48,255 bases of DNA. It comes from Fibrobacterota bacterium. Lineage in GTDB: Bacteria > Fibrobacterota > Chitinivibrionia > Chitinivibrionales > FEN-1185. The position numbers were made by a program, and so were the translations under genes. Where the stretch lies: assembly GCA_003165595.1 (NCBI GenBank), contig PLWQ01000033.1:91501-139755 (forward strand), read 5' to 3'. Within the stretch, counting starts at the first letter, position 1, and every line of letters starts with the position of its first letter. The notes under the pieces are model-generated. The model searched no databases. It worked only from the letters and a program-made list of their open reading frames with translations, and was not told the DNA's origin. Shown here piece by piece: positions 8,370 through 15,831 of the stretch.

Positions 8370-8405
8370 CAAGAGCCTCTTGCAGCGCAAGAGGCTCTTG
8401 TTCTT
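8370..8405 (+). terminator. Strong terminator hairpin
   Basis: A perfect 13-bp stem, CAAGAGCCTCTTG (8370-8382) and CAAGAGGCTCTTG (8388-8400), loop CAGCG, followed by TTCTT. It lies 37 bases after the lipoprotein stop and also faces the 3' end of the minus-strand deacetylase remnant, so it may work in both directions. Confidence 0.8.
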
Positions 8406-8468
8406 GACGGAAGGGTAATTCATCAAAGGGCATCATCCGACACGGATGCCTTCCGCCCTATTCACCCG

Positions 8469-9035
8469 CTAGCGGGACGGTTTGGCCGGCACTTTTACCG
8501 CTCTAAACAGTTGCCGGTAATCCTTTGCAAAATCCGGATCAGAAAGCAGTTGGGGGATGGTCACGAACGAATAGTTCTTCAATTTGAAGTCGGAGATAAT
8601 CTCCTCAAGTGCGGCAACCGTGTTTTCCTGTTTGGGATCGGCGCTGCGGTTAAGGCCGTCATGCAACAGCACAATGGCGCTCTTGCCGTTTGCGTGTTCG
8701 ACCCGTTTGAGGATAACCCGGGCCCGGGGGTGCCGCCAATCCTGGGGATCGACCGTCCAATTGACAAGAGTATATCCCATTGACTCAACATCATCGATCA
8801 TCCACGGAGACAGCCACCCGTGCGGTGGACGAAAGAGAGTTGTGTGAACTCCACAGGCCCCGAAAACCGCAGAGTCGGTGCGGCTGATCTGGAACCTCAG
8901 CTGTTTTTTCGATTCAATCGGTGCGTCGAACGGGTGCGACCAGGTGTGGTTGCCGACGCAATTGCCGTCGTCAATTTCACGCTTGACAAGGTTCGGGAGG
9001 CAAACAACTTTGGAGGAATTCCATGAACAACAGTC
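8469..9035 (-). pseudogene. 5'-truncated polysaccharide deacetylase (NodB domain)
   Basis: The minus strand encodes most of a NodB-family carbohydrate esterase: motif 2 as HTWSHP, motif 3 as RPPHGW, the DPQDW segment and motif 5 as LLHDG, in order and in one frame. The first catalytic motif (TFDDG, metal-binding aspartates) and any signal peptide are missing. Reading upstream, similarity ends with VVCLPNLVKREIDDGN near 9012 and an in-frame TAA follows at 9036-9038; no ATG, GTG or TTG lies between it and motif 2. The only ATG (8801) would give a 110-residue piece lacking motifs 1 to 3. The break coincides with the ribosome-binding site of the plus-strand gene at 9023, so a deletion or rearrangement probably removed the 5' end. 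Confidence 0.78.
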
Positions 9036-9808
9036 TTAAGACCGCCCTTATTACCGGTGCCTCTTCCGGGATTGGGAAATCGCTCGCCGAAAACTTTGCC
9101 AGGCACGGCTACCATGTTATTCTGGCCGCTCGAAGCGTAAACAAGTTAGAGGATACGGCAGGCGGATTGCGGTCGCGCTATGGCGCATCTGCAACCGTCA
9201 TTCCAGCCGACCTCGAAACGGTCGACGGCGCGGCAAAGCTGCATGCAGAAGTGAAAGAGCGTGGGCTTGTGCTCAGCGCATTGGCCAACAACGCGGGCTT
9301 TGGCTCTTTTGGCGAATTTAGAGACTGCGACCTCGCAACGGAATTGGCAATGATGCAGGTCAACATGAACGCGGTTGTCATCCTCACCAAGCTATTCCTG
9401 CCGGACCTGCTTTCCACCAAAGGAAAGATCATAAATACCGCTTCTACCGCCGCCTTTCAACCTGGGCCCTATATGGCCGTGTACTATGCGACAAAGTCGT
9501 TTGTGCTGAGCTTCTCGGAAGCATTGGCTTGCGAGCTAGAGGGAACCGGGGTCACCGTAACCGCATTCTGCCCCGGTCCGACAGCCTCCGGTTTTCAAGA
9601 CAAGGCCAATTTGAAATCTTCAGCGCTTGTAAAGGGCAAGAAATTGCCGAGCGCAGACACTGTCGCACGAGCCGGATATCGTGCGATGCAAAAGGGGCGG
9701 AGGGTGTATGTCCCGGGAATCAAGAATTGGTTCATGGCGCAAAGCGTTCGCTTTGCACCTCGCGCAGTTGTTGTACGGGTTGTGAAGGCGATGTCCAGAC
9801 CGATTTAA
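9023..9808 (+). CDS. Short-chain dehydrogenase/reductase
   Basis: Classical SDR, 261 residues, NAD(P)-dependent oxidoreductase of unknown substrate. The Rossmann motif TGASSGIG is at 11-18, NNAG at 89-92, and the catalytic triad is S141, Y154 and K158 (YYATK), with the expected 13-residue Ser-Tyr spacing. The A-A-R-S sequence after strand 2 (ILAARS) favours NADPH. The family resembles the DltE/YqjQ group often found with lipid or cell-wall genes. TGGAGG lies 6 bases before the ATG. The first bases of the gene overlap, on the opposite strand, the broken end of the deacetylase remnant. Confidence 0.9.
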   Translation: MNNSLKTALITGASSGIGKSLAENFARHGYHVILAARSVNKLEDTAGGLRSRYGASATVIPADLETVDGAAKLHAEVKERGLVLSALANNAGFGSFGEFRDCDLATELAMMQVNMNAVVILTKLFLPDLLSTKGKIINTASTAAFQPGPYMAVYYATKSFVLSFSEALACELEGTGVTVTAFCPGPTASGFQDKANLKSSALVKGKKLPSADTVARAGYRAMQKGRRVYVPGIKNWFMAQSVRFAPRAVVVRVVKAMSRPI

Positions 9809-9999
9809 GTGACCTCGTTAGCCACCCTCAGCACCTAGTGTTGTGTACCTAAATGTCTAAGCGGGTGTCCCCGCGAAACGGGACCGCGACTTTGGCTGCA
9901 TAGAGATTTCCTGGAGCAGCGGCTCTTGCCAATCTATTTATTCTTTCTAATGGATGACCGTTTTCACGGGCATGACAGCAAAGACTGATGTATGGCCAA

Positions 10000-10431
10000 T
10001 TAGACCCTTTTCCGAAGCTTACCCGTTAGCCACGAATCAATGCTTATTGCTCCGGGCCCGATCAAGAGCAGGCCCAGAAACACGATTCCATCTTCAATGG
10101 CGTGCGAGGCTATGGCGAGTCCTTGGTGAGACCCCAGGTGCATCAACATCGCCACTATCATATCAATTACCAGGAGAAGGCATGCGGGACGGAAGAAGAG
10201 TCCGCCAATCAGAAGGATTCCGCCGGCGAATTCCGCGAATGCCGCCATGAAACCCCAAAAGTCCGGCAGAAAATGGATTCCCAGAAAGCCCATAGCCATT
10301 CCCAGTTTGTGCCAGAATTCGGGGCCTCCGAACAGCTTGGGTGCTCCGTGATACATGAACATGATTCCCAGACCGATGCGCAGAATTAACAGCCCTTGGT
10401 CGCGGAACTTGTCCCCTGTGGCAAAAAACAT
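10000..10431 (-). CDS. DoxX family membrane protein
   Basis: A 143-residue, four-helix inner-membrane protein of the DoxX/DoxD family, which includes subunits of quinol oxidases and redox-stress proteins of unclear function. The family pattern is clear: LRIGLGIMFMYHGAPKLFGG after the first helix, then GFMAAFAEFAGGILLIGGLFFRPA, and a last helix near LGLLLIGPG. AAGGGGGG precedes the ATG. It stands alone between convergent SDR and the beta-helix cluster. The 190 bases downstream (9809-9999) hold a short GCGGG/CCCGC hairpin and no gene that I can see. Confidence 0.88.
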   Translation of the reverse strand: MFFATGDKFRDQGLLILRIGLGIMFMYHGAPKLFGGPEFWHKLGMAMGFLGIHFLPDFWGFMAAFAEFAGGILLIGGLFFRPACLLLVIDMIVAMLMHLGSHQGLAIASHAIEDGIVFLGLLLIGPGAISIDSWLTGKLRKRV

Positions 10432-10546
10432 TGAACCCCCCTTTCTTTGGTGTGAGCCGACGCAACACCAAACCCCGTTTGCCCTATTGAAGCTCAGCGC
10501 GATGAAATCACCAACGGAAGAAACCCGACGTACTGCTGCGGAAGTC

Positions 10547-11248
10547 CTAGTACAACTCGTTCATCAATTCCCACAACCCCTGAATTGAAAACCCCGCGGT
10601 ATCGCCTTTGAGAGCGGTTTCCGATCTGATGTTCGTTTTGTTGCCGAAAATGGTGTTGGGACCGGCAATGGGCTGCGACCCGATCTCGAGGCACACGCCG
10701 ATGGTATTGTCGGTAATGACGTTGTCTACCAGCACCGGCATGCCGAAGTCGGCAACAACGCCATAGACGTTGCGGTAGAACCGGCAGTTCTTCAAATGAG
10801 GTGAAGCTTTCTTTGTGCAATAGAGTGCATAGTGGTTGCCAACGAATTCGCATGAGTCAAACACCGGGCTCGATTCCCACACCAGGCATTGGTACATGCC
10901 CTCGAACCTGCAGTTGCGCAGGTAGGCGCCCGCCTCTTTTCCCATGATGACGATACCGTACCAGCAGGGCGAAGCGACTGCCCCGTGCGACCTGCCCGCA
11001 CAGGTGAAGGTTATGGGCTCGTTTGCGGTTCCCCTCGCTATCAGCAGCCCGTGCACCACAAATTTGTAGTAACCTGAAAACTGCACGGTGGTACCGGGCT
11101 TGATGGTGCACGTGACGCTTTCCGGCACCACGAAATTTGACTGCAGCAGCGTGTCCCTGGAGATGGTAAACGATTCCTTTTTGGCACAAGCGGGCAGGGC
11201 AAGAATGAGGAGGGCGGCGACGGCTGCGGCGATCTGTTTCATAGGCAT
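10547..11248 (-). CDS. Parallel beta-helix lipoprotein
   Basis: A 233-residue exported protein with a possible lipobox LPAC (C21) after AAVAALLILA. The mature part has the repeating turns of right-handed parallel beta-helices: IKPGTTVQFSGYYKFVVHG, LRNCRFEG, FDSCEFVGNHYAL, LKNCRFYRN and VDNVITDN, each about 22 residues. Such NosD/pectate-lyase-like proteins bind or act on surface polysaccharides, or serve as structural envelope proteins. It follows the 272-residue lipoprotein after 3 bases, so the two are translated together. It is a smaller relative of the beta-helix protein at 13135. Starting at the internal ATG 11242 is possible. Confidence 0.75.
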   Translation of the reverse strand: MPMKQIAAAVAALLILALPACAKKESFTISRDTLLQSNFVVPESVTCTIKPGTTVQFSGYYKFVVHGLLIARGTANEPITFTCAGRSHGAVASPCWYGIVIMGKEAGAYLRNCRFEGMYQCLVWESSPVFDSCEFVGNHYALYCTKKASPHLKNCRFYRNVYGVVADFGMPVLVDNVITDNTIGVCLEIGSQPIAGPNTIFGNKTNIRSETALKGDTAGFSIQGLWELMNELY

Positions 11249-11251
11249 CGA

Positions 11252-12070
11252 TCACTTTACCAGGTTGAGAAGGATGTCTTCCCGCCACGAAATTCTGAAC
11301 ATGCCCTGTGTGGCTGCCGGAACGTCAAAATGCACGGAGGCCCGTTCGAGCGACTTTCCGGAGACATTGACAACCGCATGCCCGTTTCCGCTGCCGGCCG
11401 AAGGCACGCCGCCATACAGCCCGGAGGTGTCGCGGTCCTTGAATTCCACGCGGTAGGTGAATTTCCATGAGAGAACGGCTATGACGTCGCCTGATCCGTT
11501 TGTACGAAGGCTGTCCATGGAGAAAGACTGGAACAAATGGCCGAGCGCGTTGCCTTGCTTTGTGTCAAGCGGAATGGTGCGCTCGCGGTCCCAGGTAGAG
11601 CCCGGACGGATCGGAATTTTCGGAAGCGCCGGCACGGTCTTGGCCAGGTCTTTGTAAAGGTCCCATTCTCCGATCCTCACCACCGGCACCGCGGATGAAT
11701 CCTCGGGCACGAAGGCGCCGTCGGCAAGCGCGCAGGAAAGCCGCACCGCGCGGGCCTGTTCCTTGAGGTTCTGGATTTCGGCGTCGCCCAGGATGGTTGA
11801 GGACACGGAAACGGACGCAACCGACGCATGAAGCAGCGCGGGGTTCTTTGTGTCCGGCCTTCCGCTCAGGGTGCATTGCGCCGCGCTCGTAAACGTCCGT
11901 TGCGTGTCGGCCGAGACGATCGACCCGTTGATGGTTGCGTTTACCGCGTACCGCCATTCGGGCCGTTTCGAGAAGTCAAGCGACAGCCGGACGCTGCCGG
12001 AATTGCCGCAGCCGGCCCAGAGAAAACAGGCGATAACGGCGACAATGTGCTGTTTGTTAATAACCGCCAT
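11252..12070 (-). CDS. Putative lipoprotein, unknown, first gene of a pair
   Basis: A 272-residue protein with a lipoprotein signal: HIVAVIACFLWAGC, lipidation at C21. The mature part has beta-rich stretches (WRYAVNATINGSI, VLSWKFTYRVEF) and motifs like RPGSTWDRERTIP found in uncharacterised envelope proteins of about this size. I do not assign a family. The start at ATG 12070 has an upstream AGAAAG ribosome-binding site. The frame stays open much further upstream, but that part is antisense to the regulator gene at 12170. It is divergent from that regulator across 99 bases and probably shares a regulatory region with it. The beta-helix gene follows 3 bases downstream. Confidence 0.7.
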   Translation of the reverse strand: MAVINKQHIVAVIACFLWAGCGNSGSVRLSLDFSKRPEWRYAVNATINGSIVSADTQRTFTSAAQCTLSGRPDTKNPALLHASVASVSVSSTILGDAEIQNLKEQARAVRLSCALADGAFVPEDSSAVPVVRIGEWDLYKDLAKTVPALPKIPIRPGSTWDRERTIPLDTKQGNALGHLFQSFSMDSLRTNGSGDVIAVLSWKFTYRVEFKDRDTSGLYGGVPSAGSGNGHAVVNVSGKSLERASVHFDVPAATQGMFRISWREDILLNLVK

Positions 12071-12147
12071 GCTGTCTTTCTTCTTGTAATTTAGGGGCGC
12101 GATAGGTAAAATAGAACGATGGCCGAAAAGTAATATCTGCAAAATAA

Positions 12148-12162
12148 TTCGCGACAAGCGAA
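12148..12162. promoter_or_regulatory. Possible operator, inverted repeat
   Basis: TTCGC and GCGAA separated by GACAA, in the 99-base divergent region, 7 bases before the start of the cyclic-nucleotide-type regulator. Position suggests autoregulation, but the arms are only 5 bases long. Confidence 0.25.
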
Positions 12163-12169
12163 GAACCAC

Positions 12170-13138
12170 ATGCAACCCTATACCAAGACATTCAAGACCG
12201 GCGCACACCTGTTTCACGAGGACGATCATTCCCGCGAGCTGTATATAATCCAGTCGGGCCGGGTCCGCGTGTTTCGCAGGGTGGGCCAACGGGACATCGA
12301 TTTGGCGGTGCTTACGCAGGGCTCGGTCCTCGGCGAAATGGCGCTCATCGACGGAAAGCCCCGCAGCGCATCGGCAATCGCCTGCGAGGACACGGCGGTC
12401 ATCATCATAGACGCGGACTCGTTCGCCAAACGCCTCCGTGGCGTGCCTTCGTGGTATATGTCTATGGTACGGGCCACGAGCGAAAAGATCCGCAAAGTGA
12501 ATTCGAGACTCGAGGCGATCCAGACAAGCACACACAGCCTTCACGTGGTGCTTGCGTTGCAATACTACTTTCTCCGGCACGGAGCCCCGGCCGAGGGGAA
12601 GCTCGAAAAATCGCTGGAGCTGGGGTCCACGGTGGCTCAATTTATCCAGCTGCTTACCGTGAACCATCAGTGCGTAATGTCGATTCTCGACATGCTGCAG
12701 CGCAATGGCATGATTGATGTGAAGAACAACCGCATCACGCTTGCGGATGAGGCGAAGCTGAACGGATTCTGCGAGTATCTGCGCCAAATGTTTCGCAAAT
12801 CGTTCGACAAAATGAGCGTTGTGACGCCGCGGTCGCAGAAGCTTATCGTCGCCCTCGGGCCCGCGGCGTCGTCGCGGCAGGCCGCGTCGGCAAAGGGCTG
12901 GGAAATTGCCGAAGCCGACATGGTTGCGGCGCTTTCCAAATGCGATGCTGCCGGCGCCGCGCTCGAAGCGGTAAACGAACTGAGGGACCTTGGTATCGTA
13001 ACGGTGGCGAGGACCGGCGGAAAGGCCGCTGCCGACAAGGACAATTCGCTGTCTGGATATCAATTCTTTGTTGATCCGGCGGCGTTCGAAAAGTATTTCC
13101 TGTATTGTTCCTACAAAGACATGGTGACGATCCTATGA
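12170..13138 (+). CDS. Cyclic nucleotide-binding domain regulator
   Basis: A 322-residue protein of the CRP/FNR superfamily by its N-terminal cNMP domain (about 1-115). The phosphate-binding cassette reads GSVLGEMALIDGKPRSA, with the glutamate (E56) and arginine (R65) that contact cyclic nucleotide in CRP, so ligand binding is plausible. The next region (about 120-215) is helical with a DNA-binding-like stretch (FIQLLTVNHQCVMSILDMLQRNGMIDVKN), followed by about 100 residues with a second winged-helix-like pattern (DMVAALSKCDAAGAALEAVNELRDLGIV). This is longer than CRP (about 210). Control of the adjoining surface genes is inferred from position. It overlaps the next gene by 4 bases (ATGA). 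Confidence 0.8.
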   Translation: MQPYTKTFKTGAHLFHEDDHSRELYIIQSGRVRVFRRVGQRDIDLAVLTQGSVLGEMALIDGKPRSASAIACEDTAVIIIDADSFAKRLRGVPSWYMSMVRATSEKIRKVNSRLEAIQTSTHSLHVVLALQYYFLRHGAPAEGKLEKSLELGSTVAQFIQLLTVNHQCVMSILDMLQRNGMIDVKNNRITLADEAKLNGFCEYLRQMFRKSFDKMSVVTPRSQKLIVALGPAASSRQAASAKGWEIAEADMVAALSKCDAAGAALEAVNELRDLGIVTVARTGGKAAADKDNSLSGYQFFVDPAAFEKYFLYCSYKDMVTIL

Positions 13139-14247
13139 ACAGCAATCGATCGAAGTCCCGTTTCGTGTGCTGCCTTGCGGCGACGGCCATCGTTGCCGCG
13201 GCAGCGGTGCAGCCGGTTGCGGCGGAGGAAACCGTGGGCGGATTCATCAGGAAAGACACGCGCTGGACGGAAGAGAACGGTCCGTATTACGTCACGCAGG
13301 ATGTCTTCGTGGTGCGGGGCGTTAGGCTCTCCATCATGCCGGGTACAAGAATTGTCGTCGGCAAACTCACGGTGCGCCAGCGCGACATTCCCCAGAACGA
13401 CGCCATCGATTCCTCGACCGTGGCAATTACCGTCGAAGGATCACTGGATTGCGTCGGCAGGCCCGACAAGCGGATAACGTTCCTGCCGCAGGACGGCGGC
13501 GGCCGCGCCAGCTCCTGGTACGGCATCGTGCTCAAGAAAGCCGCCGACCGGTCGACCCAGATCGGCTATACCAACATCAGCGGAGCGTACAAGGCGGTGA
13601 GCGTTTACGATTGCAGTCCTGTCATCCATCACTGCCAGGTTGATTTCAACAACGAGGGAATCGTATGCGGCACCCGCGGCGATGCCGAGGTCAGCAACTG
13701 CGTTGTCGCGCACAATTTCGCCGCAGGCGTCAAAGTCGCATCCGCCAACCCAGTTTTTGTCAACAACATCATCGCATTCAACAGGAACAACGGTCTCTGG
13801 TGCGACGGCGTGTCGACCATGACGTTCGAGTATAACTGCGTGTTTGGCAACGCCGACGGCAACCTGCTCGACTGCGACCCCGAACTCGGCGTGCTTCGCA
13901 AGAAGAACGACGGGAAGGACTCCGTCGACTACAGGAACAACCTTTTCAGGAATCCCGTCTTTGCTGGATCGGAATTCGATTCGGTTGCGGTGGAGCGCGA
14001 CCTTTCCCTTGGCACCGACCGGTCGAGGGTCCGCGACACCTCGCTTGCAAAAGTTTTGCACAACAGGCTTTCGGACTCGCTTGCCCTCAAGAAACGCGCC
14101 GCTCAATACCCTCCTTATGCCCTGTCCCGCTATTCTCCCTGTCTGCATGCCGGAACAACCTCTGCGGATATCCGCAACGAAGACGGCTCTCGCAGCGACA
14201 TGGGAATGTACGGCGGGACCAAGTTTTCCTCTGCGAGAAAGAAATAA
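13135..14247 (+). CDS. Exported parallel beta-helix protein
   Basis: A 370-residue protein with a signal peptide (ATAIVAAAAVQPVAAEE). The rest shows right-handed beta-helix turns: IMPGTRIVVGKLTV, ITVEGSLDCVGRPDKRITF, VYDCSPVIHHCQVDFNNEG, VSNCVVAHNFAAG, PVFVNNIIAFNRNNG, and a C-terminal SPCLHAGTTSADIRNEDGS, a cap often seen in NosD/PL-like proteins. It shares the layout of the protein at 10547 (a PGT turn, a SWYGIV or CWYGIV strand, then N-rich turns), so the two look like paralogues. Start is the ATG inside the ATGA overlap with the regulator gene, which implies translational coupling. Polysaccharide binding or a structural envelope role is likely but unproven. Confidence 0.78.
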   Translation: MNSNRSKSRFVCCLAATAIVAAAAVQPVAAEETVGGFIRKDTRWTEENGPYYVTQDVFVVRGVRLSIMPGTRIVVGKLTVRQRDIPQNDAIDSSTVAITVEGSLDCVGRPDKRITFLPQDGGGRASSWYGIVLKKAADRSTQIGYTNISGAYKAVSVYDCSPVIHHCQVDFNNEGIVCGTRGDAEVSNCVVAHNFAAGVKVASANPVFVNNIIAFNRNNGLWCDGVSTMTFEYNCVFGNADGNLLDCDPELGVLRKKNDGKDSVDYRNNLFRNPVFAGSEFDSVAVERDLSLGTDRSRVRDTSLAKVLHNRLSDSLALKKRAAQYPPYALSRYSPCLHAGTTSADIRNEDGSRSDMGMYGGTKFSSARKK

Positions 14248-14334
14248 GAGACGTTTAGGCGCCCGGGCTCATCGCGCATGGTGTTTTTGGTCGTTCCTCT
14301 TTGTCGAGGCCCTGTACGCTCCAGCACATCCTTT

Positions 14335-14378
14335 GCTGGAAGGGCGGATAAGCGACCCCGTTAGGGTTTCCCCACCAG
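14335..14378 (+). repeat. Degenerate copy of the R1/R2 repeat (R3)
   Basis: Begins GCTGGAAGGG and ends GGTTTCCCCACCAG, matching both ends of R2 while lacking most of its centre. A CCAGCA/TGCTGG hairpin (14321-14326 and 14334-14339) overlaps its left end. It lies between convergent genes ending at 14247 and 14393, like R2. Confidence 0.45.
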
Positions 14379-14392
14379 AAAAACCGACAACC

Positions 14393-15805
14393 CTATTTCG
14401 ACTTGGTCTTGCGGTACGCGTCGGAGTACTTGAAATGGCAGAATGCCTCGCGGAAGCACATGCCCACGGGGCGGTTGAATTGGCCGAGAAACGCGTCGGT
14501 GACCACTACCCAGAAATGGGCTTCGGTCATGTGAACGTCCATGGAGGGAAGCATGCGGACCATCGGGTCAGAGCCTCCTGCAAGGACGACGAGGGAATCC
14601 AGGGGCAGCTTCACGCTGTCGAGGGCGAGGTTCTCGTAGAACCAATCGTAGTAAAACGTTTCCATGCTGTAGTTATCGTAAGTGAAGCATTGCGTACTGT
14701 CTTTCTTTATGCGAACAGAATCGGTCGTGGAGGCGAGTGTAAAGCGGACTGTCGTATCGGCGCTCGCGGTGATGCACCGGTTCTTCACCGTGTAATACCT
14801 GTCGCGGGAAGTGTCGTTCACCACCGTGTCGTGAGATAGCGTAACGCCGCCGAGCGTATCGCCTGAATGCACGGTGTAGCTCACCATGCCGCTGTCCGCG
14901 GCCATGTAGTAGGAGTAGCCGGTGTCGACCACAAGCGTATCCAGCACGCTGTCGGGGAAAAGCTCGTTGTACAAATATTGAAGTCTCCATTTTCCCGCAA
15001 ATGCGGAATCGAACGGCGAAAAAGCCCGTGAAGGTCCGCCCTTCACCGCATAGACCCCGAGCCAGCGTATGCGGGGGTTTGTGTTGACGGGCACGACAGC
15101 GGACACCATGGGGATGCCTGCGACCCGGGTGTTGTAGCGCACAACAAAATCGATTTTTTCCGTGAGGCGTTGGCCGTCTTTGGCCAGGATCTGGGCAAAC
15201 ACATATGCCTTGATGGAGAACGCGTTGATGAGCACGCCCGCCGCGGCAATTGCCGAATCGAGAACATTGCCGGAATCGCCGGTGCTCAGGCGCGATCCCC
15301 ATGAGGAAAGAAACGTGTTGAGGCTTGCAGGTGACCCAAAGCTCACGGACGCGAAATCGTGCAGGAATCCTGCCAGGTCCTGCCTGGAAAGGGCACGCAT
15401 AGGTGAGGGCAGCAGGGGACGAATGAGCGCGATCTGCTGATCGGATATCGCCTGCGTTGTAAAGAAAACCGAATCCGGAATAATAAAGTTAAACATCTGG
15501 GAATCCGGGAGACTCGACGCGAGATTGAACAGCGCCAGCGGCTTGACGTTGAGGAAGGTGTCTGTGCCAAAGGCGCTGGTAATCACGTCCCACGATACGG
15601 TCCAGGAAACACTTCCTGCGCTGTCACCGGCGAAATAGGCGCGGGCGCGGACCGTGTCGCCCGGAGCACCTTCCGGATATGTACCGTGCACGTCGAAAAC
15701 AACGGTGAGCGGGCGTATCTTATTGGGCTCGATGCGGTCGTACCGGGTGGAAAACGGCGTGCAGGTGAGAAGAAAAAGCGCGATGAGGAGTGCCTGAGTC
15801 TTCAT
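14393..15805 (-). CDS. Large putative lipoprotein, unknown
   Basis: A 470-residue protein with a short signal and lipobox LLTC (C15), so probably an envelope lipoprotein. The mature part is beta-rich with Ser, Thr, Asp and Tyr repeats (STTRYDRIEPNKIRPLTVVFDV near the N-terminus; DTVRARAYFAGDSAGSVSW; VDTGYSYYMAADSGMVSYT), like extracellular Ig-like or adhesion proteins of the FCB group. No family is recognised. The ATG at 15805 is preferred over the upstream TTG (15823) because it gives the clean signal; GGAG lies 12 bases before it. It ends convergently with the beta-helix gene and starts 27 bases after the O-GlcNAc transferase stop, so it may be co-transcribed with it. Confidence 0.68.
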   Translation of the reverse strand: MKTQALLIALFLLTCTPFSTRYDRIEPNKIRPLTVVFDVHGTYPEGAPGDTVRARAYFAGDSAGSVSWTVSWDVITSAFGTDTFLNVKPLALFNLASSLPDSQMFNFIIPDSVFFTTQAISDQQIALIRPLLPSPMRALSRQDLAGFLHDFASVSFGSPASLNTFLSSWGSRLSTGDSGNVLDSAIAAAGVLINAFSIKAYVFAQILAKDGQRLTEKIDFVVRYNTRVAGIPMVSAVVPVNTNPRIRWLGVYAVKGGPSRAFSPFDSAFAGKWRLQYLYNELFPDSVLDTLVVDTGYSYYMAADSGMVSYTVHSGDTLGGVTLSHDTVVNDTSRDRYYTVKNRCITASADTTVRFTLASTTDSVRIKKDSTQCFTYDNYSMETFYYDWFYENLALDSVKLPLDSLVVLAGGSDPMVRMLPSMDVHMTEAHFWVVVTDAFLGQFNRPVGMCFREAFCHFKYSDAYRKTKSK

Positions 15806-15831
15806 GGCAAAAAAATACTCCAAACAGTTTC

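Noticed and set aside
8301-8783. A 160-residue frame on the plus strand after the lipoprotein gene
   Set aside because: It is antisense to the deacetylase motifs, which are clear on the minus strand.
12071-13063. Upstream extension of the 272-residue lipoprotein gene to give a 603-residue product
   Set aside because: The extension lies antisense to the cyclic-nucleotide-type regulator and hides a clean lipoprotein signal starting at 12070.
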